A stretch of 64,000 bases of DNA from contig NZ_CP109199.1 of the NCBI RefSeq assembly GCF_036250065.1, positions 3,720,001-3,784,000 of the forward strand, read 5' to 3'. Each line of letters starts with the position of its first letter. The stretch's first letter is position 1. Positions 15,845 to 24,955 of this stretch are shown here, piece after piece. The notes beneath the pieces were generated by a model that had not been told where the DNA came from, searched no databases, and worked only from the letters and a program-made list of their open reading frames with translations. The position numbers were made by a program, and so were the translations under genes. Source of the stretch: Micromonospora sp. NBC_01699. GTDB lineage: Bacteria; Actinomycetota; Actinomycetes; Mycobacteriales; Micromonosporaceae.

Positions 15845-17269
15845 TCAGTAGGCGAAGGCGAGTGGTCGGTCTTCGTCGGCGGTGTTGTCGTCGGGTTCGG
15901 GTGCTGCGGTGGTGTCGGGTAGTCCGGCGCGGGCGTAGCGGAGCAGGAGTCGGATCTCGATGGTGGCGAGGGTGGCGTAGATGAGGGTGAAGGTGGTGAA
16001 GGAGGTGATGACCTCGGTGAGGGAGACGCTGCGGGAGACGCCGTCGCGGGTGAGCATTTCGCCGAAGACGACCCAGGGTTGGCGGCCCATTTCGGTGAAG
16101 ATCCAGCCGAAGCAGTTCGCGGCCAGGGGCAGGATGGGCATGATGATCGCGGCGCGGAGCAGCCAGCGTGAGGTGGGGGTGCGGCCGCGGCGGGTGGACC
16201 AGAGGGCCCAGGCGGCGATGGCGGCGGCGGCCATTCCGAGGGCGATCATGAAGCGGAAGCTCCAGTAGGTGATCGGGATGATCGGGGTGTAGCTGCCGGG
16301 GCCGTATTCGGAGACGTACTGGGCTTGGAGGTCGTTGATGCCGAGGACCTGGCCGTGGGGGTCGCCGGTGCCGAGGAAGCTGAGCAGGTACGGGATTTTG
16401 AGGGCGTAGAGCTCGCGGGTGCCGTCGAGGCTGCCGATGGTGAGTACGGAGAACGCGGCGGGTTGTTCGGTGTGGTAGAGCCCTTCGGCGGCGGCCATTT
16501 TCATGGGTTGTACGTCGGTCATGATTTTGCCCTGGAAGTCGCCGCTGATCAGGACGCCGGCGGCGGCGGTCAGGGTGACGACGGCGCCGAACCTGGCGGC
16601 GAACCGGAATGCGCTGGTGTCGGTGGCGGAGTGGGTGGTGGGTCGGCGGATGAGGTGCCAGAGGGCGACGGAGACCATCAGGGAGCCGGCGACGAGGAAG
16701 CAGCCGGCGAGGGTGTGCGGGAACGTGGCCAGGGTGACCTTGTTGGTGAGTACGGCCCAGATGTCGGTGAGTTCGGCGCGTCCGGTGTCGGGGTTGATCC
16801 GGTAGCCGACGGGGTGTTGCATCCAGGAGTTCGCGGCGAGGATGAAGTAGGCGCTCAGGGTGGAGCCGATGGCGGCGGCCCAGATGGTGGCGAGGTGTAC
16901 GCGTCGGGGTAGCCGGTCCCAGCCGAAGATCCACAGGCCGAGGAAGGTGGATTCGAGGAAGAAGGCGAGCAGTGCCTCGATGGCCAGGGGGGCGCCGAAG
17001 ACGTCGCCGACGAAGCGGGAGTAGTCGCTCCAGTTCATGCCGAACTGGAATTCCTGGACGATGCCGGTGACGATTCCCATCGCGAAGTTGATCAGGAAGA
17101 GTTTGCCGTAGAACTTGGTGAGTTTGAGGTAGCGCTCGTTGTCGGTGCGGTGCCAGAGGGTTTGCAGGACGGCGACGAGCAGCGACAGTCCGATGGTCAG
17201 TGGTACGAACAGGAAGTGGTAGACGGTGGTGACACCGAACTGCCAGCGGGCGACGTCCAACGCGTCCAC
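15845..17269 (-). CDS. cydA: Cytochrome bd oxidase subunit I
   Basis: A 474-residue membrane subunit carrying haems b558, b595 and d. Seen: H18 in TTVYHFLFVPLT (haem b595/d side), H175 in TFPHTLAG and M331 in YWSFRFM (b558 ligands), and the GRQPW motif. The Q-loop is short, as in Gram-positive enzymes, where it oxidises menaquinol. The GTG at 17269 was chosen because homology begins there. A nested dyad operator lies only 15 bases upstream of the start, so expression is probably redox or stress controlled. Confidence 0.95.
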   Translation of the reverse strand: MDALDVARWQFGVTTVYHFLFVPLTIGLSLLVAVLQTLWHRTDNERYLKLTKFYGKLFLINFAMGIVTGIVQEFQFGMNWSDYSRFVGDVFGAPLAIEALLAFFLESTFLGLWIFGWDRLPRRVHLATIWAAAIGSTLSAYFILAANSWMQHPVGYRINPDTGRAELTDIWAVLTNKVTLATFPHTLAGCFLVAGSLMVSVALWHLIRRPTTHSATDTSAFRFAARFGAVVTLTAAAGVLISGDFQGKIMTDVQPMKMAAAEGLYHTEQPAAFSVLTIGSLDGTRELYALKIPYLLSFLGTGDPHGQVLGINDLQAQYVSEYGPGSYTPIIPITYWSFRFMIALGMAAAAIAAWALWSTRRGRTPTSRWLLRAAIIMPILPLAANCFGWIFTEMGRQPWVVFGEMLTRDGVSRSVSLTEVITSFTTFTLIYATLATIEIRLLLRYARAGLPDTTAAPEPDDNTADEDRPLAFAY

Positions 17270-17284
17270 GGGAACCCCCCAGGT

Positions 17285-17324
17285 TCTACGACGGCCTGTA
17301 GTAAATACTACTGAGCGTCGTAGA
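17285..17324. promoter_or_regulatory. Nested concentric dyad upstream of cydA
   Basis: Outer arms TCTACGACG (17285-17293) and CGTCGTAGA (17316-17324) and inner arms GTAGTA (17298-17303) and TACTAC (17306-17311) are perfect and share the same centre at 17304.5. The element begins 15 bases before the cydA GTG. It does not look like a Rex site (TTGTGAA-TTCACAA). The TACGAC/GTAGTA words recall BlaI/MecI-type operators, but that is a guess. It is also within 110 bases of the divergent acyltransferase gene. Confidence 0.7.
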
Positions 17325-17429
17325 CGGGGGTGGGGGGTGCGGACGTGCGCTCGGCCACACTCCCCCGCCGCGCCCACCCACCGGCGGCGGGCGCGGACCG
17401 GGCCGGGACTGTGCGAAGATCGGCGGTCG

Positions 17430-18215
17430 ATGGACACGCCGACCGATCCCCCCTGGCGGGCCCCCCGACTCTGGCGATTCCTGCAACTCGTCGCCCGGGG
17501 CCTGGTCGCCCTGATGGCCCGGCTGCGGGTCACCGGCGACGTACCGGAACACCTGCGTGACGGGCCGCTGATCCTCGCCGCCAACCACATCAGCCCGTTC
17601 GACCCGGTGGTGCTCGCCGCCGCCTGCCAGATCCGTGGGATCGCCCCCCGGATCATGGCCACCGGTGGGCTGTTCCGGACCCCGTTCGTCGGCGCCGTCA
17701 TGCGGCGCAGCGGTCACCTCCGGGTCGACCGGCGCACCGCCGAGGTCGGCCACGCCCTGTCCGCCGCCGCCGACGCGGTCACCGGTGGCGCGGTGGTGCT
17801 GCTGTACCCGGAGGGGCGGATGGGACTGGACCCCGGCATGTGGCCCGAGCGGGGCAAGACCGGCGCCGCCCGGCTCGCGTACGCCAGCGGCGCGACCGTC
17901 GTACCGGTCGCCCAGTGGGGCGCCCACGAGGTGCTGCCGTACGGCACCCCGAGGGGGCTGCTGCCCGCCGTCGGCCGGGCACTGGTCCGCCGCCCGGTGA
18001 TCCGGGTGCACTTCGGTGAACCCGTCGACCTGGACGGGCTCCACCCCGCCGTACCGGGGGCGGCCCGCCGGGGCACCGACCGGATCATCGACGCGCTCAC
18101 CGCGGGCCTGGCGGCGCTGCGCCCGGACGAACCCGACGGGCCCCGCCACCGGGACCCGAGCCGGCCGATCGACACCACCCGGGTCCACCGCCGCAACCCC
18201 GGCCCGCCGGCCTGA
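17430..18215 (+). CDS. 1-acyl-sn-glycerol-3-phosphate acyltransferase family (PlsC-like)
   Basis: A 261-residue lysophospholipid acyltransferase. Motif I NHISPFD is near residue 51, motif II-like GGLFRTPFVG near 77, motif III YPEGRM near 128 and a VVPVAQWGAHE segment near 156. It should transfer an acyl chain to lysophosphatidic acid or a related lipid at the inner membrane face. The ATG at 17430 is the start of homology. It diverges from cydA. The last 30 residues are a charged, probably disordered tail. Confidence 0.85.
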   Translation: MDTPTDPPWRAPRLWRFLQLVARGLVALMARLRVTGDVPEHLRDGPLILAANHISPFDPVVLAAACQIRGIAPRIMATGGLFRTPFVGAVMRRSGHLRVDRRTAEVGHALSAAADAVTGGAVVLLYPEGRMGLDPGMWPERGKTGAARLAYASGATVVPVAQWGAHEVLPYGTPRGLLPAVGRALVRRPVIRVHFGEPVDLDGLHPAVPGAARRGTDRIIDALTAGLAALRPDEPDGPRHRDPSRPIDTTRVHRRNPGPPA

Positions 18216-18234
18216 CCTGAAGCGTCGGGCGGTG

Positions 18235-18759
18235 CTATTCCGGTTGGCGTTGGCGCAGGTAGGCCAGGACCGCCTCACGGGTGGTCCGGACCCCGAACAC
18301 GTCCCGGGCCTGGGCGATCCGCCGGTTCGCCGTACGCAGCGACAGGAACTCCGCCGCCGCCGCGGCGGCGATCGTCTCCCCGTTCGCCAGGCGTTCCAGT
18401 AGCGCCCGCTGCTCCGGAACGAGCCGCGCCGCGGTCGGCTCGGGTGGGTCGTCGGCGTCCCGGTTCACCGGGCCGAGCCGGTCGAGGTCGGCCAGCAGGG
18501 CCCGGCCGACGTCGGCACCGGTGTCGACGATCGCCACCACCCCCGCGCCCCGGGCGGCGGCGAGCACCACCAGGCGTGCCGTGTCCAGGTCCGGCACCCG
18601 GCCGAACAGCAGCACCCGGGTCGCGGTCAGGTCCCATCCGCCCTCCGGCAGCGCGAAACCCTCCCGGGTGGACCAGCCGGCGCGGGCGAGCCGGCGCAGC
18701 ACCGCCGTGGCGTCCGCCGCCGAGGGCACCACGTACCGGGGCGAGTCGGCGGCGTTCAC
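18235..18759 (-). CDS. LuxR-type HTH protein, hypothetical regulator
   Basis: A 174-residue protein with a C-terminal helix-turn-helix (about 115-170, LVPEQRALLERLANGETI and SLRTANRRIAQARDVFGV) resembling a LuxR/GerE domain. The first 100 residues are an alpha/beta segment reminiscent of a receiver domain, but without a clear phosphoacceptor Asp pocket. Its GTG start overlaps the stop of the large LuxR/ATPase regulator by four bases, so the two are translationally coupled and probably act together. Confidence 0.65.
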   Translation of the reverse strand: MNAADSPRYVVPSAADATAVLRRLARAGWSTREGFALPEGGWDLTATRVLLFGRVPDLDTARLVVLAAARGAGVVAIVDTGADVGRALLADLDRLGPVNRDADDPPEPTAARLVPEQRALLERLANGETIAAAAAAEFLSLRTANRRIAQARDVFGVRTTREAVLAYLRQRQPE

Positions 18760-21320
18760 CGGCCCACCTCCGCCGCCGGTCCGACGGCGGCGGGCTCGGC
18801 ACCGGTACGCGGTGCCGGCACCGCAACCGCACCGACCAGCACCAACGCCGCCGCCTCGGTACGGGTACGGGCCCCGAGCTTGCGCATCCCGGCCCGGATG
18901 TGTGTCTCCACCGTCTCCGCCGACACCCCCAGCCGGCCCGCCACCCGCCGGGTCGGTTCACCCGCCGCTACCAGGCGCAACACGTCGAGTTCCCGACCGG
19001 TGAGGGTGTTTCCGGCACGCGGGCCCCGGCTGTCGCGGCGCACCGCGTGCCGCCGCAGCGCCCGCCGGGTACGCCCGAGCAGGACCACCAGGGCGGCGTC
19101 GGTGGCCAACCGTTCGGCCTCCAGCAGTGCCGGCACCGCCCGCCCCGGATCCGGGTCGTGCAGCCCGTGCGCCAGCAGGCAGCGCACCTGCTCGCGGACG
19201 GCCACGTCGTGCCAGGCGGCGGCGGCCCGGCTGAAACCGGTCGGGTCGTCGGCTGCCCGGTCCCACGCCGCCAGGGTCCGGTCCACCGTCGCCGTCCCGT
19301 TCGTCGCCACGACCGGGTGGGGTGCGCCGGGCGCGGTGTCGTAGGCGGCCCACCGGCCGGTGATCCGGTGCAGTCCGTCGACCAGCGGTGAACCGGACGA
19401 GGGAGTGGCCGTGACGGCGTGTTCGGGTTGCCCGTCGAGCCAGGCGGCCTCGCGGGCGACCCAGTCCAGCAACCCGCCCGCCGGTGCGGGTACGGCGGCC
19501 AGCCGGGCCCGGGCCGGGGCGAGTAGCCCACCGTCGGCCTCGACCAGGCTGGCCGCCGCCACGGCGTACTCGCGGGCCGGGGTCGGCAGGGTGCGGTCGG
19601 TCAGGTCACCGGCGCGGCGCAGCACCTCGTCCGGGTCCGTTCCGGTGCGGCGCAGCGCCGCGCACCACAGGGCCACCGTGAGGAACCGGGTCTGCCAGCT
19701 GTAGGCCAGGTCGGTCGCGCACGACCGGGCGGCGGACTCGGCGGCCCGTTCGGCTTCGACCGGGCGGGCGTCGGCGAGCAGGGTCCGCACCAGCAGCCAG
19801 GCACTCCACCGGGCGGCGAGCGGGTCACCGGCGGCCGACGCCACGGCCTCGGCGTCGGCCAGGGACTCCTCCCAGCCGGGGGTGCGGGAGGCGGCGTGCA
19901 CCGCCGCGTACGCCGCCCGCAGGCCGGGGTGCGCCGGCCGGGGCCCGTGCCGGGCGACGACACCGGTGAGTGTCCGGGGCGCGGCGGCGGGGTCGTCGTC
20001 GAGCGCGGCCAGCAGCAGCACCCGGTCGCGGGCGGCGACCAGGTCCGGGGCGGCCGAGTCGGGCACCGGTGCCGCCGCCGCCCGCGCCGCCGGCAGGTCA
20101 CCGGCCTGCACCAGCGCCTCGGCGCGCAGCACCGACGCGGCCACACCGAGCGGGGCGGTGCCGGTCAGGACCCGGACGGCGGCCCGGGGGCGGCCGCAGG
20201 CCAGCGCGGCTCGGGCGGCGTCGCCGCGGACCGCCGGGTCGGGGTGGGCACCGGGCAACGCGCAGGCGAACAGCAGCAGGTCGGCCCGCTCCCCCACGGT
20301 GGTCGCGGCCCCGGCGGCGGTCACCGCCGCGGCGTACGCGGCGGTGTCGTCGCCGGCCGCCGCCAGGTGCCGGGCCGACTCGGCGACCGGGACGAGTTGC
20401 GCCAGCCGCCGGTGCAGTGCCCGACGGCCGTCGGGGTCGAGCATCCCGGCCGCGACCTCGGCCAGGTACGCCGACACCGGGCCGATGGTGCCGTCGCCGA
20501 GGTCGGTGACCAGTGCGGCGGCGGTGAGTTCGTCGGCACCGGGGCCGAGCAGCGCGCCGGTCGCCGGACGGCCGAGCAGGCCGAGTGCCGCCAGCGCGGT
20601 ACGGGCCGGGCGGGTCAGGTCGGCCAGCGCGGTCGCGACGACGTACCCGATCTGGTCGACGTCGGCGCGGCCGGTGCCGGGCCGGCCACCGGCGGCCTGC
20701 CGGGCCAGCACCGTCACCACCAGCGGCACACCGCCGGCCCGGCGGACCACGTCGGTGACCGTGACCGGGTCCAGGCCGGGTGCGGTGGCCCGGACCAGTT
20801 CCGCCGCCCCGACCGGGTCCAGTGGCGGTACGGCCAGCCAACCGGTCGCCGCGTCACGCAGTACGGTCACCGCGTCGGCCGGCAGCCGGTGCGGGGTACG
20901 CAACGCCACCACCACCCGGCAGTGCGCCGCCAACGGCACCAGGGCGGCGAGGGTCGCCGGGTCCGCCCACTGCACGTCGTCGAGGAGCAGCAACCCGCCC
21001 CGGACCCGGGACCGGACCGCCTCGGCGAGCAGGGCCGGGTCCCCGGTCGGCAGCCGGACCCGGACCGCGTGGCTGAGTGCGAACGCCGGCACCGTTTGCA
21101 GGGTGGCCAGCGCGCCGCCGGCGAACACCGGCCCGTGGAACGCGGCACCGAGCCGGGCCAGTACGGTGCTGCGGCCGCTGCCGGGACCACCGTGGACCAC
21201 GACCAGGCCGGGTACGGTCAGCAGCGCCGTCGCCCGGTCGACGACGGTGTGGGCGGACGGGTCGGGCGGCTCGTGTCCGGGGACACGGCCGTCGGGTACG
21301 CCGCCGAGTGCGTGCCGCAC
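18756..21320 (-). CDS. LAL-type LuxR family regulator with AAA/STAND ATPase
   Basis: An 854-residue large ATP-binding LuxR regulator. Walker A GGPGSGRST lies at 44-52 and Walker B LLLLDDVQWAD at about 105-115. A long alpha-helical repeat-rich middle follows, then a C-terminal LuxR HTH (LTGRELDVLRLVAAGEPTRR, about 780-845). Such regulators often control sugar or secondary-metabolite genes. Here it starts about 200 bases from, and divergent to, the dynamin-like GTPase pair, which are plausible targets (inference). Confidence 0.85.
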   Translation of the reverse strand: MRHALGGVPDGRVPGHEPPDPSAHTVVDRATALLTVPGLVVVHGGPGSGRSTVLARLGAAFHGPVFAGGALATLQTVPAFALSHAVRVRLPTGDPALLAEAVRSRVRGGLLLLDDVQWADPATLAALVPLAAHCRVVVALRTPHRLPADAVTVLRDAATGWLAVPPLDPVGAAELVRATAPGLDPVTVTDVVRRAGGVPLVVTVLARQAAGGRPGTGRADVDQIGYVVATALADLTRPARTALAALGLLGRPATGALLGPGADELTAAALVTDLGDGTIGPVSAYLAEVAAGMLDPDGRRALHRRLAQLVPVAESARHLAAAGDDTAAYAAAVTAAGAATTVGERADLLLFACALPGAHPDPAVRGDAARAALACGRPRAAVRVLTGTAPLGVAASVLRAEALVQAGDLPAARAAAAPVPDSAAPDLVAARDRVLLLAALDDDPAAAPRTLTGVVARHGPRPAHPGLRAAYAAVHAASRTPGWEESLADAEAVASAAGDPLAARWSAWLLVRTLLADARPVEAERAAESAARSCATDLAYSWQTRFLTVALWCAALRRTGTDPDEVLRRAGDLTDRTLPTPAREYAVAAASLVEADGGLLAPARARLAAVPAPAGGLLDWVAREAAWLDGQPEHAVTATPSSGSPLVDGLHRITGRWAAYDTAPGAPHPVVATNGTATVDRTLAAWDRAADDPTGFSRAAAAWHDVAVREQVRCLLAHGLHDPDPGRAVPALLEAERLATDAALVVLLGRTRRALRRHAVRRDSRGPRAGNTLTGRELDVLRLVAAGEPTRRVAGRLGVSAETVETHIRAGMRKLGARTRTEAAALVLVGAVAVPAPRTGAEPAAVGPAAEVGR

Positions 21321-21378
21321 TGGTCCTCCCGCGAGGGCTCGCGGCCACCACCGGGTGAGGCGGTGGCACGAACATGGG

Positions 21379-21396
21379 ATCCTGCGCCGGCAGGAT
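21379..21396. promoter_or_regulatory. 18-bp dyad in LuxR/dynamin divergent promoter region
   Basis: ATCCTGC (21379-21385) and GCAGGAT (21390-21396) form a perfect 7-bp inverted repeat with a 4-base spacer. It lies between the start of the LuxR regulator at 21320 and the first GTPase gene at 21527. It is a candidate operator or regulator-binding site. Confidence 0.4.
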
Positions 21397-21526
21397 ATTC
21401 GTAGTGTGAGGTCCGGCAGGAGCGCCCCGCCCTGTCGCCCGAGTCGGAGGGACGTCCAACGAGATGAGCGAGCAAGACCGCCGTGACCATGCCATTGTCG
21501 CCGACCGTACCGTCGGCTGACGAGTC

Positions 21527-23083
21527 GTGGGATCAGGTCCGCTCGGTGCCCGCGTCGCCGCTCTCTGTGACGAGGTGGGGCCCCGGCTCGGCGTTTCGTT
21601 GCAGGGGCAGGTGTTCGGCGTACGGCGGCGGCTCGACGAACCGCTGCGGGTGGCGATCGCCGGCCGGCTCAAAGCCGGAAAGTCGACACTTGTCAACGCG
21701 TTGATCGGTCGGCGGGTCGCGCCGACCGAGGTCGGTGAGTGCACCAGGGTTGTCACCCAGTTTCGTTACGGCACCGTCGACCGGGTCGACGTGGTCCGCC
21801 GCGACGGCAGCCGGACCAGCCTGCCGTTGGACACCGACGGCATGATCCCGTCCCGGCTCGGCGTACCGCGGGCCGAGATCGGTTTTGTCGACGTGACGTT
21901 GACCAGCGACCACCTGCGGGACCTGACCGTTGTCGACACCCCCGGGTTGGCGTCGACGAACACGTCGGTCAGCGACGGCGCCGCCCGGTTCCTGCACACC
22001 GACGAGGTCGCCCCGTTCGACGACGACATCGACGACGACTCGACCGGGGCGATCTCCGGCGCCGAGGCGATCGTCTACGTGTTCACTCAGGCCGTGCGCG
22101 ACGACGACGTGCGGGCACTGGCCGCGTTCCGTTCCGTGTCGGCGCGGCTGGCCAGCAACCCGATCAACTCCCTCGGCCTGTTCAACAAGGTGGACAAGCT
22201 CGTCGGCGGCAGCGGTGACCCGTGGCCGGTCGCCGGGCCGCTCGCCGCCGACCAGGCCCGGGTGCTGCGCCGGGTGGTGTCCGACGTGGTCCCGGTCGTC
22301 GGGCTGCTGGCCGAGACGACCGAAGCCGGCCGGCTGACCGCCGCCGACTGCGAGGCCCTGCGTACGCTGTCGCGGCTGCCCGGCACCGAACGCCTCGTCC
22401 TGCTCGCCTCGGTCGACCTGTTCACCACCCGCGACTGCGCGGTGCCACCGGCGCAGCGGGAACGGTTGCTGCGGCTGCTCGACCTGTACGGCATCGGGTT
22501 CGCCCTGGCCCAGCTCGACGCCACCCCGGAGCTGGCCAGCGGCGAGCTGGTCCGGGTCCTGTTCCGGGCGTCCGGGCTGCCGCGCCTGCGGCACACCCTC
22601 GACCAGGCGTTCCGGTGGCGCACCGACGCGATCAAGGCCGGCTGGGCGCTGTCGGCGCTGGAGAAGATCGCCAGCCACGCCGCCGCGCCGGCCGACCGGG
22701 AGTTGCTGCGTGACGCGATCGAACGGGTGCTGCAACAGCCGGACTACCACCGGCTGCGGCTGTTGGAGGTCGCCCAGCTCGTCGGTACCGGCGCGGTCGA
22801 ACTGCCCGAGCCGATGGAGCGGGAGCTGAACCGGTTGGCGCTGTCCACCGATCCGGAGTGGATCCTCGGCCGACCCGGTGCACCGGCTCCGGAGCTGGCG
22901 AAGGCGGCTCTGGAGGCGGCGACCCGGTGGCGGGTGTACGCGGTCGCCGGCTCCGGACCGGCCCAGTCGCGGGTGGCGCTGGTCGCGCACCGGGGTTTCT
23001 ATCTACTCTCGCAACACATCCGTGCCGGGATGCCACCAGGGCCCGTACCCGGCACGGTCGGCCACGGAGGGCAGGTGCGGTGA
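21527..23083 (+). CDS. Dynamin-like GTPase, first of a tandem pair
   Basis: A 518-residue GTPase. P-loop GRLKAGKST lies at 46-54, a switch-I Thr in VGECTRVVTQ near 70, VVDTPGLAST near 136 and NKVDKL near 220, followed by a helical C-terminal half. No membrane span is visible. The arrangement with the next gene resembles the actinobacterial DynA/DynB and IniA/IniC dynamin-like pairs that act at the membrane in septation or envelope stress. GTG at 21527 is the first possible start after an in-frame TGA, though no strong ribosome-binding site is visible. Its stop overlaps the next start by four bases. Confidence 0.82.
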   Translation: MGSGPLGARVAALCDEVGPRLGVSLQGQVFGVRRRLDEPLRVAIAGRLKAGKSTLVNALIGRRVAPTEVGECTRVVTQFRYGTVDRVDVVRRDGSRTSLPLDTDGMIPSRLGVPRAEIGFVDVTLTSDHLRDLTVVDTPGLASTNTSVSDGAARFLHTDEVAPFDDDIDDDSTGAISGAEAIVYVFTQAVRDDDVRALAAFRSVSARLASNPINSLGLFNKVDKLVGGSGDPWPVAGPLAADQARVLRRVVSDVVPVVGLLAETTEAGRLTAADCEALRTLSRLPGTERLVLLASVDLFTTRDCAVPPAQRERLLRLLDLYGIGFALAQLDATPELASGELVRVLFRASGLPRLRHTLDQAFRWRTDAIKAGWALSALEKIASHAAAPADRELLRDAIERVLQQPDYHRLRLLEVAQLVGTGAVELPEPMERELNRLALSTDPEWILGRPGAPAPELAKAALEAATRWRVYAVAGSGPAQSRVALVAHRGFYLLSQHIRAGMPPGPVPGTVGHGGQVR

Positions 23084-24948
23084 CGACGACCGCGGAGGTG
23101 AAACCGGAAGCGCTCGGCAAACTGCTGACCGGGGCGGTGCAGACGGTGCTGGCGTACCTGCGCAAGGCCGACCCGGACGCGGCGGCCGAGGTCGACGCCG
23201 CCCGCCGCCGGGAGGTGACCCGGCCGGCGATTGTGGTTGTCGGTGAAACCAAACGCGGCAAGAGTTCGCTGGTCAACGCGTTGATCGGGGTGCCGGGGTT
23301 GTCGCCGGTCGACGTGGCGGTGGCGACCAGCACCTACCTGGAGTTCGTGCCCGGCCCCGACGTCGGTGCCCGCGCGTTCGTGCCCGGCCGGGACGAACCG
23401 GTCGACCTGCGCCCGGCCGACCTGCGGGACTGGGCCACCGGACTCGGGACGTTGCCCGACGGGGTCCGCCCGCCGCGGCGGATCGAGGTACGGCACCCGG
23501 CGCCGCTGCTGGAGTACCTGACCCTGGTCGACACCCCGGGCACCGGCGGCCTGGACCCGGTCCACGCCGAGATCGCCCTGGACGCGGTCGAGCGGGCCGC
23601 CGCGCTGCTGTTCGTGGTCGACGCCTCCGCCCCGTTCGGGAAACCGGAACTCGACTTCCTGGTCGAGGCCAGCAAGCGGGTCAACCTGGTGGTGTTCGCG
23701 TTGACCAAGACCGACGCGTACCCGGGGTGGCGGACGATCTGGGCGGACAACCGGGCCCAGTTGCAGGCGCACGCCGCCCGGTTCGGGGCCGCCGCCTGGT
23801 TCCCCGTCTCGGCCCGGCTGGCCGAACTGGCGTCGACGCTGCCGGCCCCGGCGGCCACCGAACTGCTGCGCGAGTCCCGGATCGGTGAACTGCAACACGC
23901 GCTGGTCGACCTGGCCGGCAAGGGACACCTGCTGGCCCTGGCGAACGTGTTGCGTACGGTGCGCAGCGAGCTGGTGCGGCTGGACCTGGGCATCGGTGCG
24001 CGGCTGACCGCCACCGACCCGGACCCGGCGGACGTGACCCGGGCCAGGGACGAGCGGGCGGCGTTGGCGGCCCGTAAACGTACCGAGTCGCGGCAGTGGT
24101 CGCTGGCGCTGAGCACCGAGACGCAGCGGGCCCGGGTCGAGGTGACCGGGCTGCTGCGCGGTTACCTGGGCGAGGTGCAGGAGGAGTTGCTCACCACGAT
24201 CGACCACGGTCGGGGCGAGGGGATCGGGAACCTGCCGGCAAAGGTCGACCAGTGCCTGCAAGCGGTGTCCGTACGGTTGTCGCGGGATCTGGAGTCGCGT
24301 TTCGGGAAGGTCGCCGAGCGGGCCCTGGCGCAGGTGTTCGCCCCGCACGAGTTGCAGTTCGTGCTGCGCCGGCTCAACGCCACCCTGCACCACGCCCTGG
24401 CCAGCAAGCCCCGGCGGGACGGCGGCGGCACCGACAACGTCATGATCGCGATGTCGGCTGGTGGGATGGCGTTCATGGCCGGGCGGGGGGCGATGGCCGG
24501 TGCGACCGCCCTGGGTGCCGGCACGCTCATCGGCGGCGGTCTGCTGGTCCCGTTCGCCGGTCTGGGGCTCGGCCTGGCCGCCGGGGCGTTCATCCTCTAC
24601 CGTCGGCGGGTGCAGTCCGACCGCCAGCAGGCCCGCACCTGGCTGCGGGAGGTTCTCGCCGAGGCGCGGGCGGCGCTGTCCGACGAGGTGACGCACCGGT
24701 TCACCGATTTGCAGTACGCGTTGACCCTCGCCCTCGACGACGCGATCGAGCGACGGCTGCGGGAACTCGACGCGCACATCGCGGAGATCGACAAGTCGCT
24801 GGCCGAGGACAAGTCGACCCGGGCCCGGCGCCGCGCGGCGTTGCAGGCCGAGCGGGAGACGCTGCGGGCCCGGATCAAGCAGGTCGACGAGGTACTTGTC
24901 CGGACCCGGGTGTTGTCTCCGGTGCCGGGCACCGACGGGCGGGGGTGA
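23080..24948 (+). CDS. Dynamin-like GTPase with membrane hairpin, second of a tandem pair
   Basis: A 622-residue protein. P-loop GETKRGKSS is at 55-63, VDTPGTGGLD near 150 and TKTD near 208. A long helical stalk follows, with a hydrophobic Gly/Ala-rich double segment at about 453-508 (AGGMAFMAGRGAM, then LIGGGLLVPFAGLGLGLAAG) and a C-terminal coiled coil to 615. The hydrophobic hairpin suggests membrane insertion, as in bacterial dynamin-like proteins. Its GTG start at 23080 overlaps the stop of the first GTPase (GTGA), so stoichiometric co-translation is likely. Confidence 0.85.
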   Translation: MTTTAEVKPEALGKLLTGAVQTVLAYLRKADPDAAAEVDAARRREVTRPAIVVVGETKRGKSSLVNALIGVPGLSPVDVAVATSTYLEFVPGPDVGARAFVPGRDEPVDLRPADLRDWATGLGTLPDGVRPPRRIEVRHPAPLLEYLTLVDTPGTGGLDPVHAEIALDAVERAAALLFVVDASAPFGKPELDFLVEASKRVNLVVFALTKTDAYPGWRTIWADNRAQLQAHAARFGAAAWFPVSARLAELASTLPAPAATELLRESRIGELQHALVDLAGKGHLLALANVLRTVRSELVRLDLGIGARLTATDPDPADVTRARDERAALAARKRTESRQWSLALSTETQRARVEVTGLLRGYLGEVQEELLTTIDHGRGEGIGNLPAKVDQCLQAVSVRLSRDLESRFGKVAERALAQVFAPHELQFVLRRLNATLHHALASKPRRDGGGTDNVMIAMSAGGMAFMAGRGAMAGATALGAGTLIGGGLLVPFAGLGLGLAAGAFILYRRRVQSDRQQARTWLREVLAEARAALSDEVTHRFTDLQYALTLALDDAIERRLRELDAHIAEIDKSLAEDKSTRARRRAALQAERETLRARIKQVDEVLVRTRVLSPVPGTDGRG

Positions 24949-24955
24949 CCGGTAG

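Noticed and set aside
13666-16934. Long Arg/His/Pro-rich minus-strand frames over the peroxiredoxin-cydB region
   Set aside because: Composition is typical of antisense or frame-shifted high-GC shadows, and CydB, CydA and the DUF6319-like genes explain the DNA.
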